Counted from the first letter of the stretch, positions 1 through 8,236 are shown. The stretch: DNA of 41,162 nt from Bacillota bacterium (GCA_021784595.1 JAJYHT010000081.1:1-41162), one strand, 5' to 3'. Notes: generated by a model not told the origin, from the letters alone. Translations and numbers: made by a program.

Positions 1-822
1 GAACAGTTGCGCCATCGTTACACATGGCAAGAGCCGCTAGGTGCTCAGTGGGTCGATCAGACAGAGCTCAAAAAACTGGAGCCACATTTGATAGGGTACA
101 GCGCGGCCATCTACGATCCCACCGAAAGCCAAGTTCACCCACCCCTTTTGGTTCAGGCTGCAGTCCGGGCGGCGTTAGCGCGAGGGGTCACCCCCTATTT
201 CGGATCACCCGTTCGATCACTGGTGACCCACAATGATACCGTTCAGGGAGTGGCACTGCCTTCGCAAGACCTCTTGGCCCACCATGGCGTGGTGATTGCA
301 GCCGGGGCCTGGTCCGGTTTGGTGACGGATCTCCTGCAGCATCGCTTGCCGGTTGTGCCCATCCGAGGGCAAGTGATCTCCGTGAAACAAGATCAGCAGG
401 TTTTCCGCCATATTATTTTTCACGGCCACACCTATCTGGTCCCCAAACGCGATGGCCGATTAGTGGTGGGTGCCACCGAGGATGTGGCAGGGTTTGATTC
501 GCGTGTCACGACGAAAGGTCTGACACGACTGTCGGAAATTCTTCATAGTTTTGGGCTGTCCGAGTCAAATGTCTATGTGGAGCGTTTATGGGCAGGACTT
601 CGTCCCAAGAGTGCGGATGGGCTGCCGGTTCTGGGTCCATGGCCGGGGCGCAAGGGACTTTATCTGGCGACAGGACATTATCGAAATGGGGTCTTGCTGT
701 CCGTGCTAACAGCGGATATTATCAGCGGATGGGCCACTGGGCAACCAGACCCCATGGACTTGACGCCATTTCAGCCTGGCCGTTTCTGGAACACAAATTC
801 CACCAAAGAACGCCGTCAGTGA
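1..822 (+). CDS. thiO: FAD-dependent glycine/D-amino-acid oxidase (ThiO-like), 5' end outside window
   Basis: The frame is open from base 1, so the N-terminal Rossmann FAD-binding part lies upstream of the window. What remains is the substrate-binding and C-terminal FAD part of a DAO-family flavoenzyme: a VVIAAGAWSG segment, then PVVPIRGQV, YLVPKRDGRLVVGATED, and the C-terminal ERLWAGLRPKSADGLPVLG and YLATGHYRNGVLLS motifs. These motifs are typical of glycine oxidase ThiO, which oxidises glycine to iminoacetic acid for the thiazole ring of thiamine. No other thi gene is visible, so a general D-amino-acid oxidase is the alternative. The family is near certain; the exact substrate is inferred. 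It ends at a TGA (820-822) and no clear terminator follows. Confidence 0.75.
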   Translation, partial: EQLRHRYTWQEPLGAQWVDQTELKKLEPHLIGYSAAIYDPTESQVHPPLLVQAAVRAALARGVTPYFGSPVRSLVTHNDTVQGVALPSQDLLAHHGVVIAAGAWSGLVTDLLQHRLPVVPIRGQVISVKQDQQVFRHIIFHGHTYLVPKRDGRLVVGATEDVAGFDSRVTTKGLTRLSEILHSFGLSESNVYVERLWAGLRPKSADGLPVLGPWPGRKGLYLATGHYRNGVLLSVLTADIISGWATGQPDPMDLTPFQPGRFWNTNSTKERRQ

Positions 823-897
823 CCGAGAGCCGAGACGATTGTCCATTTCATCTCTCGCTACAACCTTACCCATTCTCTCGCCGACCACCAACGTTCC

Positions 898-1155
898 ATG
901 GAGCGCTTCATGAATCGATCCGAAGACGGGATGCAGCTACTGATAATCGTATGGGGCTGCGAAGGCACCTTGAAGATTACCCGTTGTGAGACACAGACCA
1001 ATAAAGATGTTCAAGATGGTATCAAGTTCCTGTCTAGCGGACTGATGCAGGCTATTCGCAATCCGACGGCTCATGACCAGGCTATCCACTGGCCAATCGA
1101 CGAGCAAGATTGTTTGGACATCTTAAGTTTCATCAGTTTCCTGTTTCGCAAATGA
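898..1155 (+). pseudogene. TIGR02391/Ymh-type protein, C-terminal fragment
   Basis: An 85-codon frame whose last 60 residues read like the C-terminal part of the TIGR02391 (Ymh) family. The family hallmark is visible as GLMQAIRNPTAHDQ followed by an acidic stretch and LDILSFISFLFRK. Full-length members are larger, with an N-terminal part missing here, and the ATG at 898 has no good ribosome binding site. The fragment starts 76 bp after the thiO-like gene and the coding-like frame appears to continue a little upstream of the ATG. I read it as a decayed gene; an intact small protein is less likely. Ymh proteins are often found in mobile and defence regions, which fits this border. Confidence 0.45.
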
Positions 1156-1266
1156 GATGTAGCCGCAGTATGGCCCACGAAATAATGCCGATGATCCGTT
1201 TAAGCTTTTCCTGGTTCCTCGCTCGTATTCGGAGTAGGATTGACATATTCGACACGGAGGCTCCGA

Positions 1267-1503
1267 ATGCTCTTCTCGGAAATATACCAGCGTTCGCCAC
1301 TGGGACGTTAACGTCTCAGGACGGCTCGCCTGCGTCAACAGCTATCCCAAACCGCGCTGGCGCACCAGTTGAGCATTGGCCGTTCCACCCTGGTCGAATA
1401 TGAGTCCGGAGCAACCGTCCCCTCCCTGACCGTCGCCATGCGACTTGCAGCCACGTTGGATGTCTCGCTCGACTGGCTCTGTGGGCTGGCACCCGATCGC
1501 TGA
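1267..1503 (+). pseudogene. XRE-family DNA-binding regulator, inactivated by a nonsense codon
   Basis: An ATG at 1267 sits 6 bp after a perfect GGAGG (1256-1260). It opens a frame that would encode a 78-residue helix-turn-helix protein of the Cro/CI (XRE) type. The frame starts MLFSEIYQRSPLGR, then hits TAA at 1309-1311, and continues without further stops as RLRTARLRQQLSQTALAHQL, IGRSTLVEYESGATVPSL and ATLDVSLDWLCGL. These match the classic XRE pattern of LR..R...S...LA, a recognition helix, YE.G...P, and LDVS.DWL. Removing the single stop would give a complete typical XRE protein. No in-frame ATG, GTG or TTG lies between the stop and the HTH, so re-initiation is unlikely. Confidence 0.6.
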
Positions 1504-1706
1504 CACCGACCACCATCAACGAATCCCCTCATCCTGTGCCGCTAGCATCTTCTGCCTCGTATTTGGCTGATTGAGACGCCCCTTGCCCTCGCGTCTCTGG
1601 CTTCACCTTACCCAGAACGTGTCCTCCACGGAAGGGATATTCTCACGAATCTCCCCAATATCTCCCGGTATACTCCTATTCGACCGCGCCTGCGCGCGCG
1701 TTTTTA

Positions 1707-1715
1707 TGCTATACT
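1707..1715 (+). promoter_or_regulatory. Extended -10 promoter element
   Basis: TGCTATACT forms an extended -10 box (TG, one base, then TATACT, five of six consensus). No -35 box is recognisable at the right distance, which an extended -10 can tolerate. It lies 35 bp before the ATG at 1750, which has an AAAGGAG ribosome binding site (1735-1741). It therefore probably drives the small broken frame at 1750 and perhaps the LuxR gene behind it. Confidence 0.45.
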
Positions 1716-1749
1716 CTTGGACAATTCTTCCAGCAAAGGAGCGTTGGTC

Positions 1750-1859
1750 ATGTCGACGGTAGAGAAGACGGCCGCCAGAAAAGTGAACTCGTGGCGGAGG
1801 CTCTCAACCACTATTACGAAACGCTACGGAAAGACGGAAAAATCCGCACTGCGCAGTAA
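1750..1859 (+). pseudogene. Small ribbon-helix-helix-like frame, probably frameshifted
   Basis: The ATG at 1750 has a good AAAGGAG site 8 bp upstream and begins MSTVEK. The rest of that frame (37 codons) is featureless. Switching frame at about 1764 gives EDGRQKSELVAEALNHYYE and then TLRKDGKIRTAQ, ending in TAA at 1857-1859. The KSELVAEALNHYYE segment resembles the second helix of small ribbon-helix-helix (CopG/antitoxin-type) regulators. The simplest reading is a small RHH regulator with a one-base frameshift after codon 5. No toxin gene follows; the next gene is the LuxR-type regulator 38 bp downstream. Confidence 0.3.
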
Positions 1860-1897
1860 CTGACCACTAGTGTCGCGGCCGGCAAGGGGGGATCACA

Positions 1898-2638
1898 ATG
1901 CCCGGCACGCCATCCCGACGAGTTTTCGGTCTCTTCAACGTCTACCGCTTCATTCTCGCGATTCTGATTGCCTGGGTGGTGATGGAGGCGCCCCACTACC
2001 ACGTCTCCTTGTCTATCGGATGGCCCTTGGTGGCATTTCTGCTGGTCTATGACGCCATCCTATGGATCCTCTCGCGTGTGGTGGACTTTTTCACCTATGG
2101 AACCCTCTTGAGTCTTATCGCCATGGCGCTGGATACCTTGTTAGCCGCCTTAATCTTGTTGCAGTTTGCCTTTCCCACCAACACCGACTCACCGGTATTG
2201 CTGCCCTTGCTGGCATTTGAAGGCTGGGCGTATTGGAATTGGGTGGGCGGCCTCTTGGTGACCATGGCTACGGAGCTTTTGTTGCTCGGTACCTGGTTCT
2301 ATCAAAAAGCCATCGGTCATGCCGCCTTTTCACCAGCCTTGCTCGTCTTTTGGGCGGCCGTACTCCTCATCATCGGATTGGTGCCGGTGTCGATTAGCTG
2401 GGTCACTAACGAACACCCCTTGGGTACATTGCTGCCGAAGCCCACGCCGGCATCTCCGACAACCGACGCATTAGACACGTTGACCGAGCGGGAACGCGAA
2501 ATCTATCAATATCTCAAAGCGGGAAAGACGTTGCCCCAGATTGCGAAGCTCTGCACCATCGAATATGGCACGGTCAAAACCCATGTGCGCCATATCTATC
2601 GCAAACTCGGGGTGTCCGCCCGCGAACAGTTGCCTTAG
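1898..2638 (+). CDS. Membrane-anchored LuxR-type response regulator
   Basis: A 246-residue protein with an unusual layout. About five hydrophobic membrane segments fill residues 10-180 (for example RFILAILIAWVVMEA, LVAFLLVYDAILWIL, LLAALILLQFAF, LLVFWAAVLLIIGL). A LuxR/FixJ helix-turn-helix forms the last 60 residues: LTEREREIYQYLKAGKTLPQ, IAKLCTIEYGTVKTHVRHIY and RKLGVSAREQL. There is no receiver domain, so it would be a one-component regulator sensing something in or across the membrane. The ATG at 1898 has a purine-rich AAGGGGGG site. The ligand and targets cannot be read from the sequence. Domain assignment is firm; function is inferred. Confidence 0.8.
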   Translation: MPGTPSRRVFGLFNVYRFILAILIAWVVMEAPHYHVSLSIGWPLVAFLLVYDAILWILSRVVDFFTYGTLLSLIAMALDTLLAALILLQFAFPTNTDSPVLLPLLAFEGWAYWNWVGGLLVTMATELLLLGTWFYQKAIGHAAFSPALLVFWAAVLLIIGLVPVSISWVTNEHPLGTLLPKPTPASPTTDALDTLTEREREIYQYLKAGKTLPQIAKLCTIEYGTVKTHVRHIYRKLGVSAREQLP

Positions 2639-2750
2639 CGGCCAAAATACCCCGGAGTATACCCGGATCTCTCCCTGTGCCGCGACGACTATTCGAGACC
2701 ACAATGATGAGAGAGTGACACCAAAGACGATATAGACAGGAGGGACCCAG

Positions 2751-3533
2751 ATGTGGCATGTCGGAATGGTCCTCATGGCCAGTGCCGTGACCCATTGGCA
2801 CGCCGCTTCCCGGATGCCAGTGAGTTCTACTCCGTGGCAAATCACCGGGGCGGCTCGAACGCTTCCGAGTCCCCATGCCTATGCCGCTACCGTCACCATC
2901 CCCGGAACCAGGAATGCACCGCACTTTAATATGCGGGATGCGCGATACTACCAGATTCCGCTGTCGTCACATCCGCCGGCGGTCACGGTCAATCCGGGCG
3001 CGACGGTAGCCATTCGCGAGATTGCTGCCAATCCCGCCCGGAAAACGGAACTGGTGAAAATTGGGGTCCCCACGACCAATGCTAGTCCGGGATCGCCGAC
3101 GCCCCTCGCCGCTTCGGCCATGCGGGTCGTGACCCCGCCAGGCGGCAAACCCAGTGTGTCGAGGGCATAATGTGAAACTGGATGGAATGATTTCTTAGGC
3201 ATTACGGTCGGGATTGTGTGGAACTTCATCAGCTTTTCGTATAATGGCAGCCAAGTGACGGGCTATCATACATGGGACCGGATTCGTCATCCCTTTCCGG
3301 ATGGCGACTATTTCGTGGCCAACCGGCAAGGCCATAGGGAGACCCGCGGTACGGCCTACGGGTGGAGCTTTGTCATCGAAGATGCGCCGGCCTTTGCCAA
3401 TACCAAGATTTATTGGGATGTCAATGAAGTGGTAGCCCACGGCAATGGCCGGGTCTCCGGTTACGTGAACTCCTGGGCGTCGGGGGCGGATAAATATCTC
3501 TTGGGAGGGTGGTGGCAAGTTGTCCATGGATAA
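2751..3533 (+). pseudogene. Putative exported protein interrupted by an in-frame TAA
   Basis: Starts at an ATG with a perfect AGGAGGG site 9 bp upstream and runs 139 codons to TAA at 3168-3170. The same frame continues open for 120 more codons: CETGWNDFLGITVGIVWN, then SFSYNGSQVTGYHTWDRI, GTAYGWSFVIEDAP and GWWQVVHG. The second half is rich in aromatics and glycines and looks like a folded extracellular domain, so I read the two halves as one about 260-residue gene with one nonsense codon. The N-terminus (MWHVGMVLMASAVTHWHAAS) is only a weak signal peptide, without a clear basic start. I do not recognise the family. Alternatives are two separate genes or stop readthrough; nothing else supports readthrough. 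Confidence 0.5.
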
Positions 3534-4017
3534 CAAAAGAAAACCCGCATGGCTCTTGGGCGTCCTCTTCATCAGCTTGGCGGTCGATGTCGCGAATGTC
3601 TTCCGGCTGGTGCATGGTCCTGTCCCCTTCCCGTTCTTTGTCCCGTGGATCGTCGCGGGGGTGGCCACAATCCTTTTAGCATGGAGAAAAGCCTACAATA
3701 TCCGGGCGGTCCGCATCATCCTCTGGATTGTCTTGTCATTGGCGGTACTTCTCCTCTCCATCCTGTCTGACGGAACCAACCTCAGTCTCTGGGTCTGGCT
3801 CGGCATCATCACTGGGCCCATGACCCCTATTCTCAGCAGACGACTGCTGGCAGGACTTCTTGGGCTGGCCCACACCATCACACAAGGATTCCTGCTGCCA
3901 CTGCCCACGCATAATGCGCCCTTGTCCTATATCCTCATCGATCTGACCGGCGCGCTTGGGCTTATCGCGTGGCATCAATGGCATCGACGTGCTGTTATGC
4001 AAGGGCGGTCATTATGA
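3520..4017 (+). CDS. Small integral membrane protein, unknown function
   Basis: A 165-residue protein with four to five hydrophobic segments (WLLGVLFISLAVDVANVF, FFVPWIVAGVATILLAW, IILWIVLSLAVLLLSIL, LWVWLGIITGPMTPIL, and a C-terminal ILIDLTGALGLIAW). The start is either TTG at 3520 or ATG at 3526; a GGGAGGGTGG stretch lies just upstream. It overlaps the end of the preceding interrupted gene by a few codons and its stop overlaps the next start (ATGA at 4014-4017), so the three genes were probably one transcription unit. No family is recognised. Confidence 0.6.
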   Translation: MSMDNKRKPAWLLGVLFISLAVDVANVFRLVHGPVPFPFFVPWIVAGVATILLAWRKAYNIRAVRIILWIVLSLAVLLLSILSDGTNLSLWVWLGIITGPMTPILSRRLLAGLLGLAHTITQGFLLPLPTHNAPLSYILIDLTGALGLIAWHQWHRRAVMQGRSL

Positions 4018-4894
4018 TAAGGAAAGGACCCATACTGGTCATCGGGGCGACGGGCAATCAGGGAGGTCATGTAGCCCGCGCCTTGTTAGACGCTGGATGG
4101 GCAGTGCATGCTTTTACACGGAATCCAGCCAGTCCTAAGGCTCAGATACTTAAGGACAAGGGAGCCATTCTGGTCCAAGGAGACCTGTCGGACCTTGATT
4201 CCCTCACATCCGAAACGTCGCAGGGATTTTTAGCGTACAGAATTTCTGGGATTTAGGCCTGAAAGAGGAAGTGCGCTTGGGCTCGAAGGTCATCGAAGCA
4301 GCGCGAGAAGCGGGAAATAACCCGCATATTATCTACAGTTCTGGGCTAGGCGCCGAACGCCGGCAGAGCGTAGCTGCCATCGACGGGAAGGTCATCCTCG
4401 AAGACAGATTGAGAAGTTCGGGACTACCCTTCACGATCTTGCGACCGGGTCTCTTCATGGATGATTTTCGGGGCGCATCCTTGCCATTTGCCCGTCCAAT
4501 TCAGCGTGTTCTCCGTAACCATCGTCCGCTCGTGGGCCGTTTATTTCTGGCCACCGTACAAGCGATGATCCCGAAGAATAGTTCGATACCGCTGACAACG
4601 CTTCAAGATGTTGGACGGATCGTTGCATGGGTCTTTGAACATCAAGACATTTCCCTAGAGCAGGCGTATCAATTAATAGGTAGCGTCGAAACGCCAGATA
4701 CATTATGCATGCTGTGGCAGCGGGCGATGAATCAATCGATTCCACACGTCCCGATTTTAAACTTTGGAATTCATCTCATGCATCCCAAGATGGCTACATT
4801 ATTGGAGTGGTTGGGTCAATATCAAGCCGCGCTCAGCGAGCCCCCCCTTTTATTGCAAACATATGGGGACTGGCTATCGTCTCTCGCACGGTAG
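4014..4894 (+). pseudogene. NmrA-like NAD(P)-binding protein, frameshifted
   Basis: The first part encodes an N-terminal Rossmann fold (PILVIGATGNQGGHVARALL, with the GxxGxxG motif) and runs to DLSDLDSLTS. After about 4206 that frame becomes meaningless and stops. The -1/+2 frame picks up exactly where the family continues: RNVAGIFSVQNFWDLG, LKEEVRLGSKVIEAAREAG, IIYSSGLG, FTILRPGLFMDDF, and on to the stop at 4894. So a full NmrA/HSCARG-type gene of about 290 residues has one frameshift near 4200-4210, with probably a few bases lost. Family members are NAD(P)H sensors or atypical short-chain reductases. The start at 4014 overlaps the upstream stop. A sequencing error cannot be excluded. Confidence 0.7.
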
Positions 4895-4915
4895 GAATTC
4901 CCGTGTTGCTGTTAG

Positions 4916-5164
4916 GCGGGATTCGTTAGCAGCAAGTATGCCACAACGGTTCATGGGCTGCTGTCGCTCTCCTATAGCGGCATTGGTCGTGCCCGTGTGG
5001 GCTATGCCCTACACATATTCATGGTTGAATACACAGACGTAGGGACGCGGCCCTTCGCGGTTATATTGATCGCGCTAGCAATTATCATGGGGGGCGTCAT
5101 TGAGGACCGTGCGTCACGGCGGGAAAGGAGGACACGCGAATCGTATTTGGCATCTGGCAGGTAA
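4916..5164 (+). pseudogene. C-terminal remnant of a membrane protein
   Basis: An open stretch without a usable start and in a different frame from its neighbours. It encodes one convincing hydrophobic segment (FAVILIALAIIMGGVIED) preceded by SGIGRARVGYALHIFMVEYT and followed by a very basic tail (RASRRERRTRES), as expected for the last membrane helix and cytosolic tail of a larger protein. It is cut off upstream by a stop at 4913-4915. Identity unknown; it may be chance, but composition suggests a gene remnant. Confidence 0.25.
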
Positions 5165-5506
5165 CTTCGGCGGACTTTTGCTTTCAAATTCCTTGGTCTG
5201 CTCCACACGAAAGAATTTACCAAGAGAACCGGGATCTCCCCAACGAAACGGGAGGGCGGGATTCACCAACGATGGTCCCGGTGCCTCCGTGCAACTACCG
5301 TGACACTTTGGATAGTCTGCCTGCAACGCAGAGTCACAACAGACTGGCCGCGGGGTGCAAGGTGCTTTTACCACGCTCGGAAGTGTTGCTACATTCCATG
5401 TTCCAGTAGAAGCAGCGTCGGCCCGCCTGCCGAGGATTCCCTACGATACCCCAACGTCCCCATCATGTTTTTTCTGGTCGAGTTATTCCATGGGCCAATC
5501 GAACGT
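5165..5506. other. Gene-free stretch at the island border
   Basis: No gene with a plausible start and ribosome binding site was found here. One plus-strand frame is open from 5104 to 5409 (about 100 codons, ending at TAG 5407-5409), but it has no proper start codon and no family resemblance. The stretch is best taken as decayed border DNA between the chromosomal genes and the island. Confidence 0.4.
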
Positions 5507-5788
5507 ATCTTTACAGGAATCCTGTCTCATAGTTGGGCTATTCTTTTCGGTAGGAGGGAATGAAACATGGACGCCTTGCCGAATCCGAACAGTGACGAAT
5601 TCGGCCAATTAATTGACCGATACCTGGCCGACAGGCGACGGGCCGGTTGGAACAGTCGGCAGATTCAACGTGAGGCCCAATACCTTGGAGACGCTGCGGC
5701 CAATCACTGGAACCCGCCCCATGGCGCGAGCGAACGTGCCTTGCACCGTTTTGTCCGCTGGCGGGAAACCGCCACTCGCGAGAATCGA
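5507..5788 (+). repeat. Left copy of a long diverged repeat (promoter region plus small gene)
   Basis: This segment recurs in direct orientation at 38579-38865, at roughly three-quarters or more identity by eye. The copies share the upstream ACAGGAATCCTGT palindrome, the CTTTTCGG and AGGAGGGAATG(A/T)AACATGG leader, and most of the gene behind it. The two copies bracket the Dpd island, 33.07 kb apart. Confidence 0.75.
5513..5525. promoter_or_regulatory. Palindrome ACAGGAATCCTGT, candidate operator
   Basis: A perfect 13-bp palindrome with a central A/T, 41 bp before the start of the small gene at 5567. An identical palindrome is at the same place before the paralogue (38587-38599). Its conservation while the surrounding bases differ suggests a protein binding site, perhaps for autoregulation. 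Confidence 0.4.
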
Positions 5789-5791
5789 TGA
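5567..5791 (+). CDS. Small conserved protein of unknown function, island-border copy 1
   Basis: A 74-residue protein with a strong AGGAGG site (5552-5557) and an ATG at 5567. It is charged and predicted helical: LIDRYLADRRRAGWNSRQ, IQREAQYLGDAAANHW, ALHRFVRWRE. No transmembrane segment or cysteine motif. It has a clear paralogue at 38641-38892; both share MD-LP-PNS, IQREAQYLG-AA--HW and FVRW-ET, so the gene is real and under selection. The pattern faintly recalls the helical core-binding region of tyrosine recombinases, but I cannot assign it. Its place beside att-like sequences makes a DNA-binding or element-maintenance role possible (speculation). Confidence 0.7.
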   Translation: MDALPNPNSDEFGQLIDRYLADRRRAGWNSRQIQREAQYLGDAAANHWNPPHGASERALHRFVRWRETATRENR

Positions 5792-5854
5792 TGGAGCAGG
5801 CCATGTTCTCCAGGCTCGTATCTCGTCTCCCTGCAGCCGAGATGTGAAACACGT

Positions 5855-5880
5855 CTAACGCCGACCATTGGATTTGAAGT
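5855..5880 (-). repeat. Left att-like sequence derived from tRNA-Sec
   Basis: 24 of 26 bases match 39154-39179, which lies inside a tRNA-Sec 3' fragment. The exact core, CCATTGGATTTGAAGT, is 5865-5880 here and 39164-39179 on the right. On the minus strand this is the anticodon loop with UCA, the 3' side of the anticodon stem, and part of the long variable arm. No tRNA continues on either side, so only the recombination-site portion is left. Same orientation as the right copy. Confidence 0.6.
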
Positions 5881-6235
5881 TGCTGATCACGCGTTTTGCG
5901 CGCATGCCCCAACCATCTAGTATTGGTAAAAAATCGCTACAGGAAACGCCTTGCATAGTTTCTTTCGTTTACTCGTGTTTCTACCGTTTCTGGGTTCGTG
6001 TGGATGATTTGTGGATGACGCGACCGAATGTCCCGGTAATCAAGTAGCCATTTTCTCGGACGCTTCCGCCTATTGCGTGGGGAACGCATGGCACCTCAGC
6101 GCAAAATGTTCCACCCCCGATACCCGAAAGTTCCTACACATTTTAGCCTCTTGATGAATTAGGGCCGATACATTTCTAGCGTCGAGCGAAACCGAATTGG
6201 TGAAATGTTCGTGTGACGTCGCGCCCTTGTGCCTG
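5881..6235. other. Gene-free stretch downstream of queE
   Basis: I see no gene in these 355 bases and no strong terminator behind queE. Local features are a short CGCG-TTTT-GCGCG hairpin near 5890-5904 and a repeated GTGGATGA around 6000-6016. It may hold arm-type sites of the left att region, but nothing proves this. Confidence 0.4.
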
Positions 6236-6958
6236 CTATACTTTTCTCTTATTGCCCCATGCCAACGTATGCAGTTGCGGCAAAACGCGGACGTCATTGA
6301 ACGCAGGATCGTGGAGCATCTTGTCCGCTAGCCATCGAAATTTGGCGAGCAAATGGTCAGCAAGGTCTCTCTGGTCGTAAGCATCTAGGTCGTCGTTTCC
6401 TACCTGCAGGTAAAATGGAACGAAAGGAAAGGCGGCGTGAACCTTTTGAGCGTAGGCATAATCTGTATCATCAAAAACTACAACCTTTAGACTGACGGGG
6501 ACCTTGTGATTGTGTGCTGAGTGAAGGATTTCTTGGAGCAACGGAAAATCGGTGACCATCCGACTACTGGGAGGTTTGGGACTCAACACAAGTTGGTCCA
6601 CGGTCGTCAACCAATCCTGCCACTTGCTCCCCTGAGTTTCTATGCTCAACTGATACCCGGCCCGATGGGCCAATTGGATAAATTGGCCCATCGGTTCTCC
6701 GATTAGTGCCGGATTCCCTCCAGACACGGTAATCCACTGAGCATTGTGGCCGCCCAGTTCAACCACCTGTCGCAAAATTTCTGATGGGGTAAGCAAGACA
6801 TGCTTCTCGCTACCATCCCATGTAAACATCGAATCGCACCAAACGCATCGATAGTCACATCCGCCGGTCCGCACAAATATTACCTTTAAGCCCATCATGG
6901 CCCCAGATCCTTGGACAACTGGGCCAAAAACCTCATTAACGGGAATTTTCATACTCAT
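6236..6958 (-). CDS. queE: 7-carboxy-7-deazaguanine synthase QueE (radical SAM)
   Basis: QueE converts 6-carboxy-tetrahydropterin into 7-carboxy-7-deazaguanine, the ring-contraction step to preQ0. The 240-residue protein has the radical-SAM cluster motif Cx3Cx2C at C34, C38 and C41 (CDYRCVWC), the substrate-binding EVFGPVVQGSG start typical of QueE, and an ITVSGGNP motif for SAM binding. Its ATG overlaps the queD stop (ATGA at 6955-6958), so translation is coupled. It is last in the queC-queD-queE operon. Together with FolE from elsewhere in the genome these enzymes give preQ0, the substrate of the TGT-like proteins encoded divergently next door. Confidence 0.95.
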   Translation of the reverse strand: MSMKIPVNEVFGPVVQGSGAMMGLKVIFVRTGGCDYRCVWCDSMFTWDGSEKHVLLTPSEILRQVVELGGHNAQWITVSGGNPALIGEPMGQFIQLAHRAGYQLSIETQGSKWQDWLTTVDQLVLSPKPPSSRMVTDFPLLQEILHSAHNHKVPVSLKVVVFDDTDYAYAQKVHAAFPFVPFYLQVGNDDLDAYDQRDLADHLLAKFRWLADKMLHDPAFNDVRVLPQLHTLAWGNKRKV

Positions 6959-7380
6959 CTTAGATAGGCGGCTTTCGATTTAGGTGTTTCCCATACCTCA
7001 ATCCCACTCACTTCTACCGCACCCTTATGGGGCAGTTTTTCCGAAATAAGGTGGAAGATATGGTGTGCGATATTCTCGGCCGTACTCCGCTTTCCTAACA
7101 GGTAAATCTTCGACCCGTGCTTTTCGAGATCTGTCACAATTGGTTCGTCACCCGCCGCAATAAATGCATGATCCATGGCAGAGATAATCGGCGCCATGAT
7201 TTGTTTCAGATCTCCAAAATCCAAAACAAATCCCTCGTTACTCTCATCATCCAACAAGGTGGTTGATTGGAGCGAAACGATGATGGTATAGGTATGCCCG
7301 TGTACATTGGCACACTTACCCTCGTGTCTGGGAAGTTGGTGCGACGCGTCAAGAACAAACTCTTTAGATATCCTGTACAT
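6955..7380 (-). CDS. queD: 6-carboxy-5,6,7,8-tetrahydropterin synthase QueD
   Basis: QueD turns 7,8-dihydroneopterin triphosphate into 6-carboxytetrahydropterin. The zinc ligands are visible as H14 (DASHQLP) and the HGH pair H27/H29, with catalytic C23 just before (KCANVHGHTY), and a late glutamate in VWETP. The frame is open to an ATG at 7401, but the ATG at 7380 (MYRISKEF) is the likelier start: it fits the family's usual N-terminus and has the GGAGGGTGGAGAAG purine stretch just upstream. It begins 58 bp after the queC stop and overlaps queE by 4 bases. Confidence 0.95.
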   Translation of the reverse strand: MYRISKEFVLDASHQLPRHEGKCANVHGHTYTIIVSLQSTTLLDDESNEGFVLDFGDLKQIMAPIISAMDHAFIAAGDEPIVTDLEKHGSKIYLLGKRSTAENIAHHIFHLISEKLPHKGAVEVSGIEVWETPKSKAAYLR

Positions 7381-7438
7381 TAATGCTTCTCCACCCTCCA
7401 TGTCGTGCAGGCTATCCTCGATCGGGAGCGGAGCGGCA

Positions 7439-8143
7439 TCATCGAAAAGTTATCCCGTCGATGGAGGGGGTTACAGGTCCCTCGTGCTTCGCCTCTCGTT
7501 CCGTTAGATATTCCGCCAGCCCACGATTTCTCAATTTGCAAGCGGGGCAAGTACCACATCCCGGTCCAATAATTCCGTTGTAACAGGTCATAGTCTCTTC
7601 GCGAACCAAATCAAAGCATCCCAATTGATCCGCTAGAGCCCATGTCTCCTTCTTGTCTAACCACATAAGTGGCGTATGAATGACAAATTGATCATCCATT
7701 GCCAGATTTAGCGTCACATTTAACGACTTGACAAAGACATCCCGACAATCTGGGTATCCACTAAAATCCGTCTCGCAAACCCCCGTGACGATATGTTTTG
7801 CCTGTAGTTGTCGCGCCAAAATGGTGGCGAAGGATAAGAATATGTGGTTGCGCCCCGGAACGAACGTACTCGGCAACTCTCCGTTACTTCCTGCCGTTAC
7901 CTCGATCTCAGTCCTTGTCAGGGCACTTGGGGCTAGTTGGTTTAATAAATTTAAATCCAAGACATGATGGGTCACGCCAAGCTTGTCAGCAATACGCCGT
8001 GCACACTCCACTTCTTCCTCGTGTCGCTGATTGTAACGAAACGTCACGGCTTCAACCCGCTCAAATTGGCGCTGCGCCCACACGAGGCAGGTTGTGCTGT
8101 CCTGGCCACCACTAAACACGACCACTGCGCGCCGATTTTCCAA
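7439..8143 (-). CDS. queC: 7-cyano-7-deazaguanine (preQ0) synthase QueC
   Basis: QueC uses ATP and ammonia to turn 7-carboxy-7-deazaguanine into preQ0. The PP-loop is SGGQDST at the N-terminus, followed by the family's [12 protein letters not shown] and [11 protein letters not shown] motifs, and a C-terminal zinc site [15 protein letters not shown]. The frame is open to an ATG at 8179, but an AAGGAGGGG site points to the tandem TTG codons at 8146/8143, giving [16 protein letters not shown] at 8143 has the better spacing. It heads the queCDE operon and is transcribed away from the TGT-like gene 253 bp apart, so its product is probably dedicated to DNA modification, though the host's queuosine pathway could also draw on it. 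Confidence 0.95.
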   Translation of the reverse strand: MENRRAVVVFSGGQDSTTCLVWAQRQFERVEAVTFRYNQRHEEEVECARRIADKLGVTHHVLDLNLLNQLAPSALTRTEIEVTAGSNGELPSTFVPGRNHIFLSFATILARQLQAKHIVTGVCETDFSGYPDCRDVFVKSLNVTLNLAMDDQFVIHTPLMWLDKKETWALADQLGCFDLVREETMTCYNGIIGPGCGTCPACKLRNRGLAEYLTEREAKHEGPVTPSIDGITFR

Positions 8144-8236
8144 CAAGTCCCCTCCTTTCGACCTCCAAACGGCCTTCACATCGTCAAGACATTTTATAAT
8201 ACTCCGAACTGATTTGAAGCAGTTGGCTTAAACGCT

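Noticed and set aside
588-989. 133-codon plus-strand frame
   Set aside because: Out of frame with the flavoenzyme end and the Ymh-like fragment, both of which have family motifs.
5104-5409. 100-codon open frame
   Set aside because: No start codon near an SD sequence and no similarity that I recognise; counted as border DNA.
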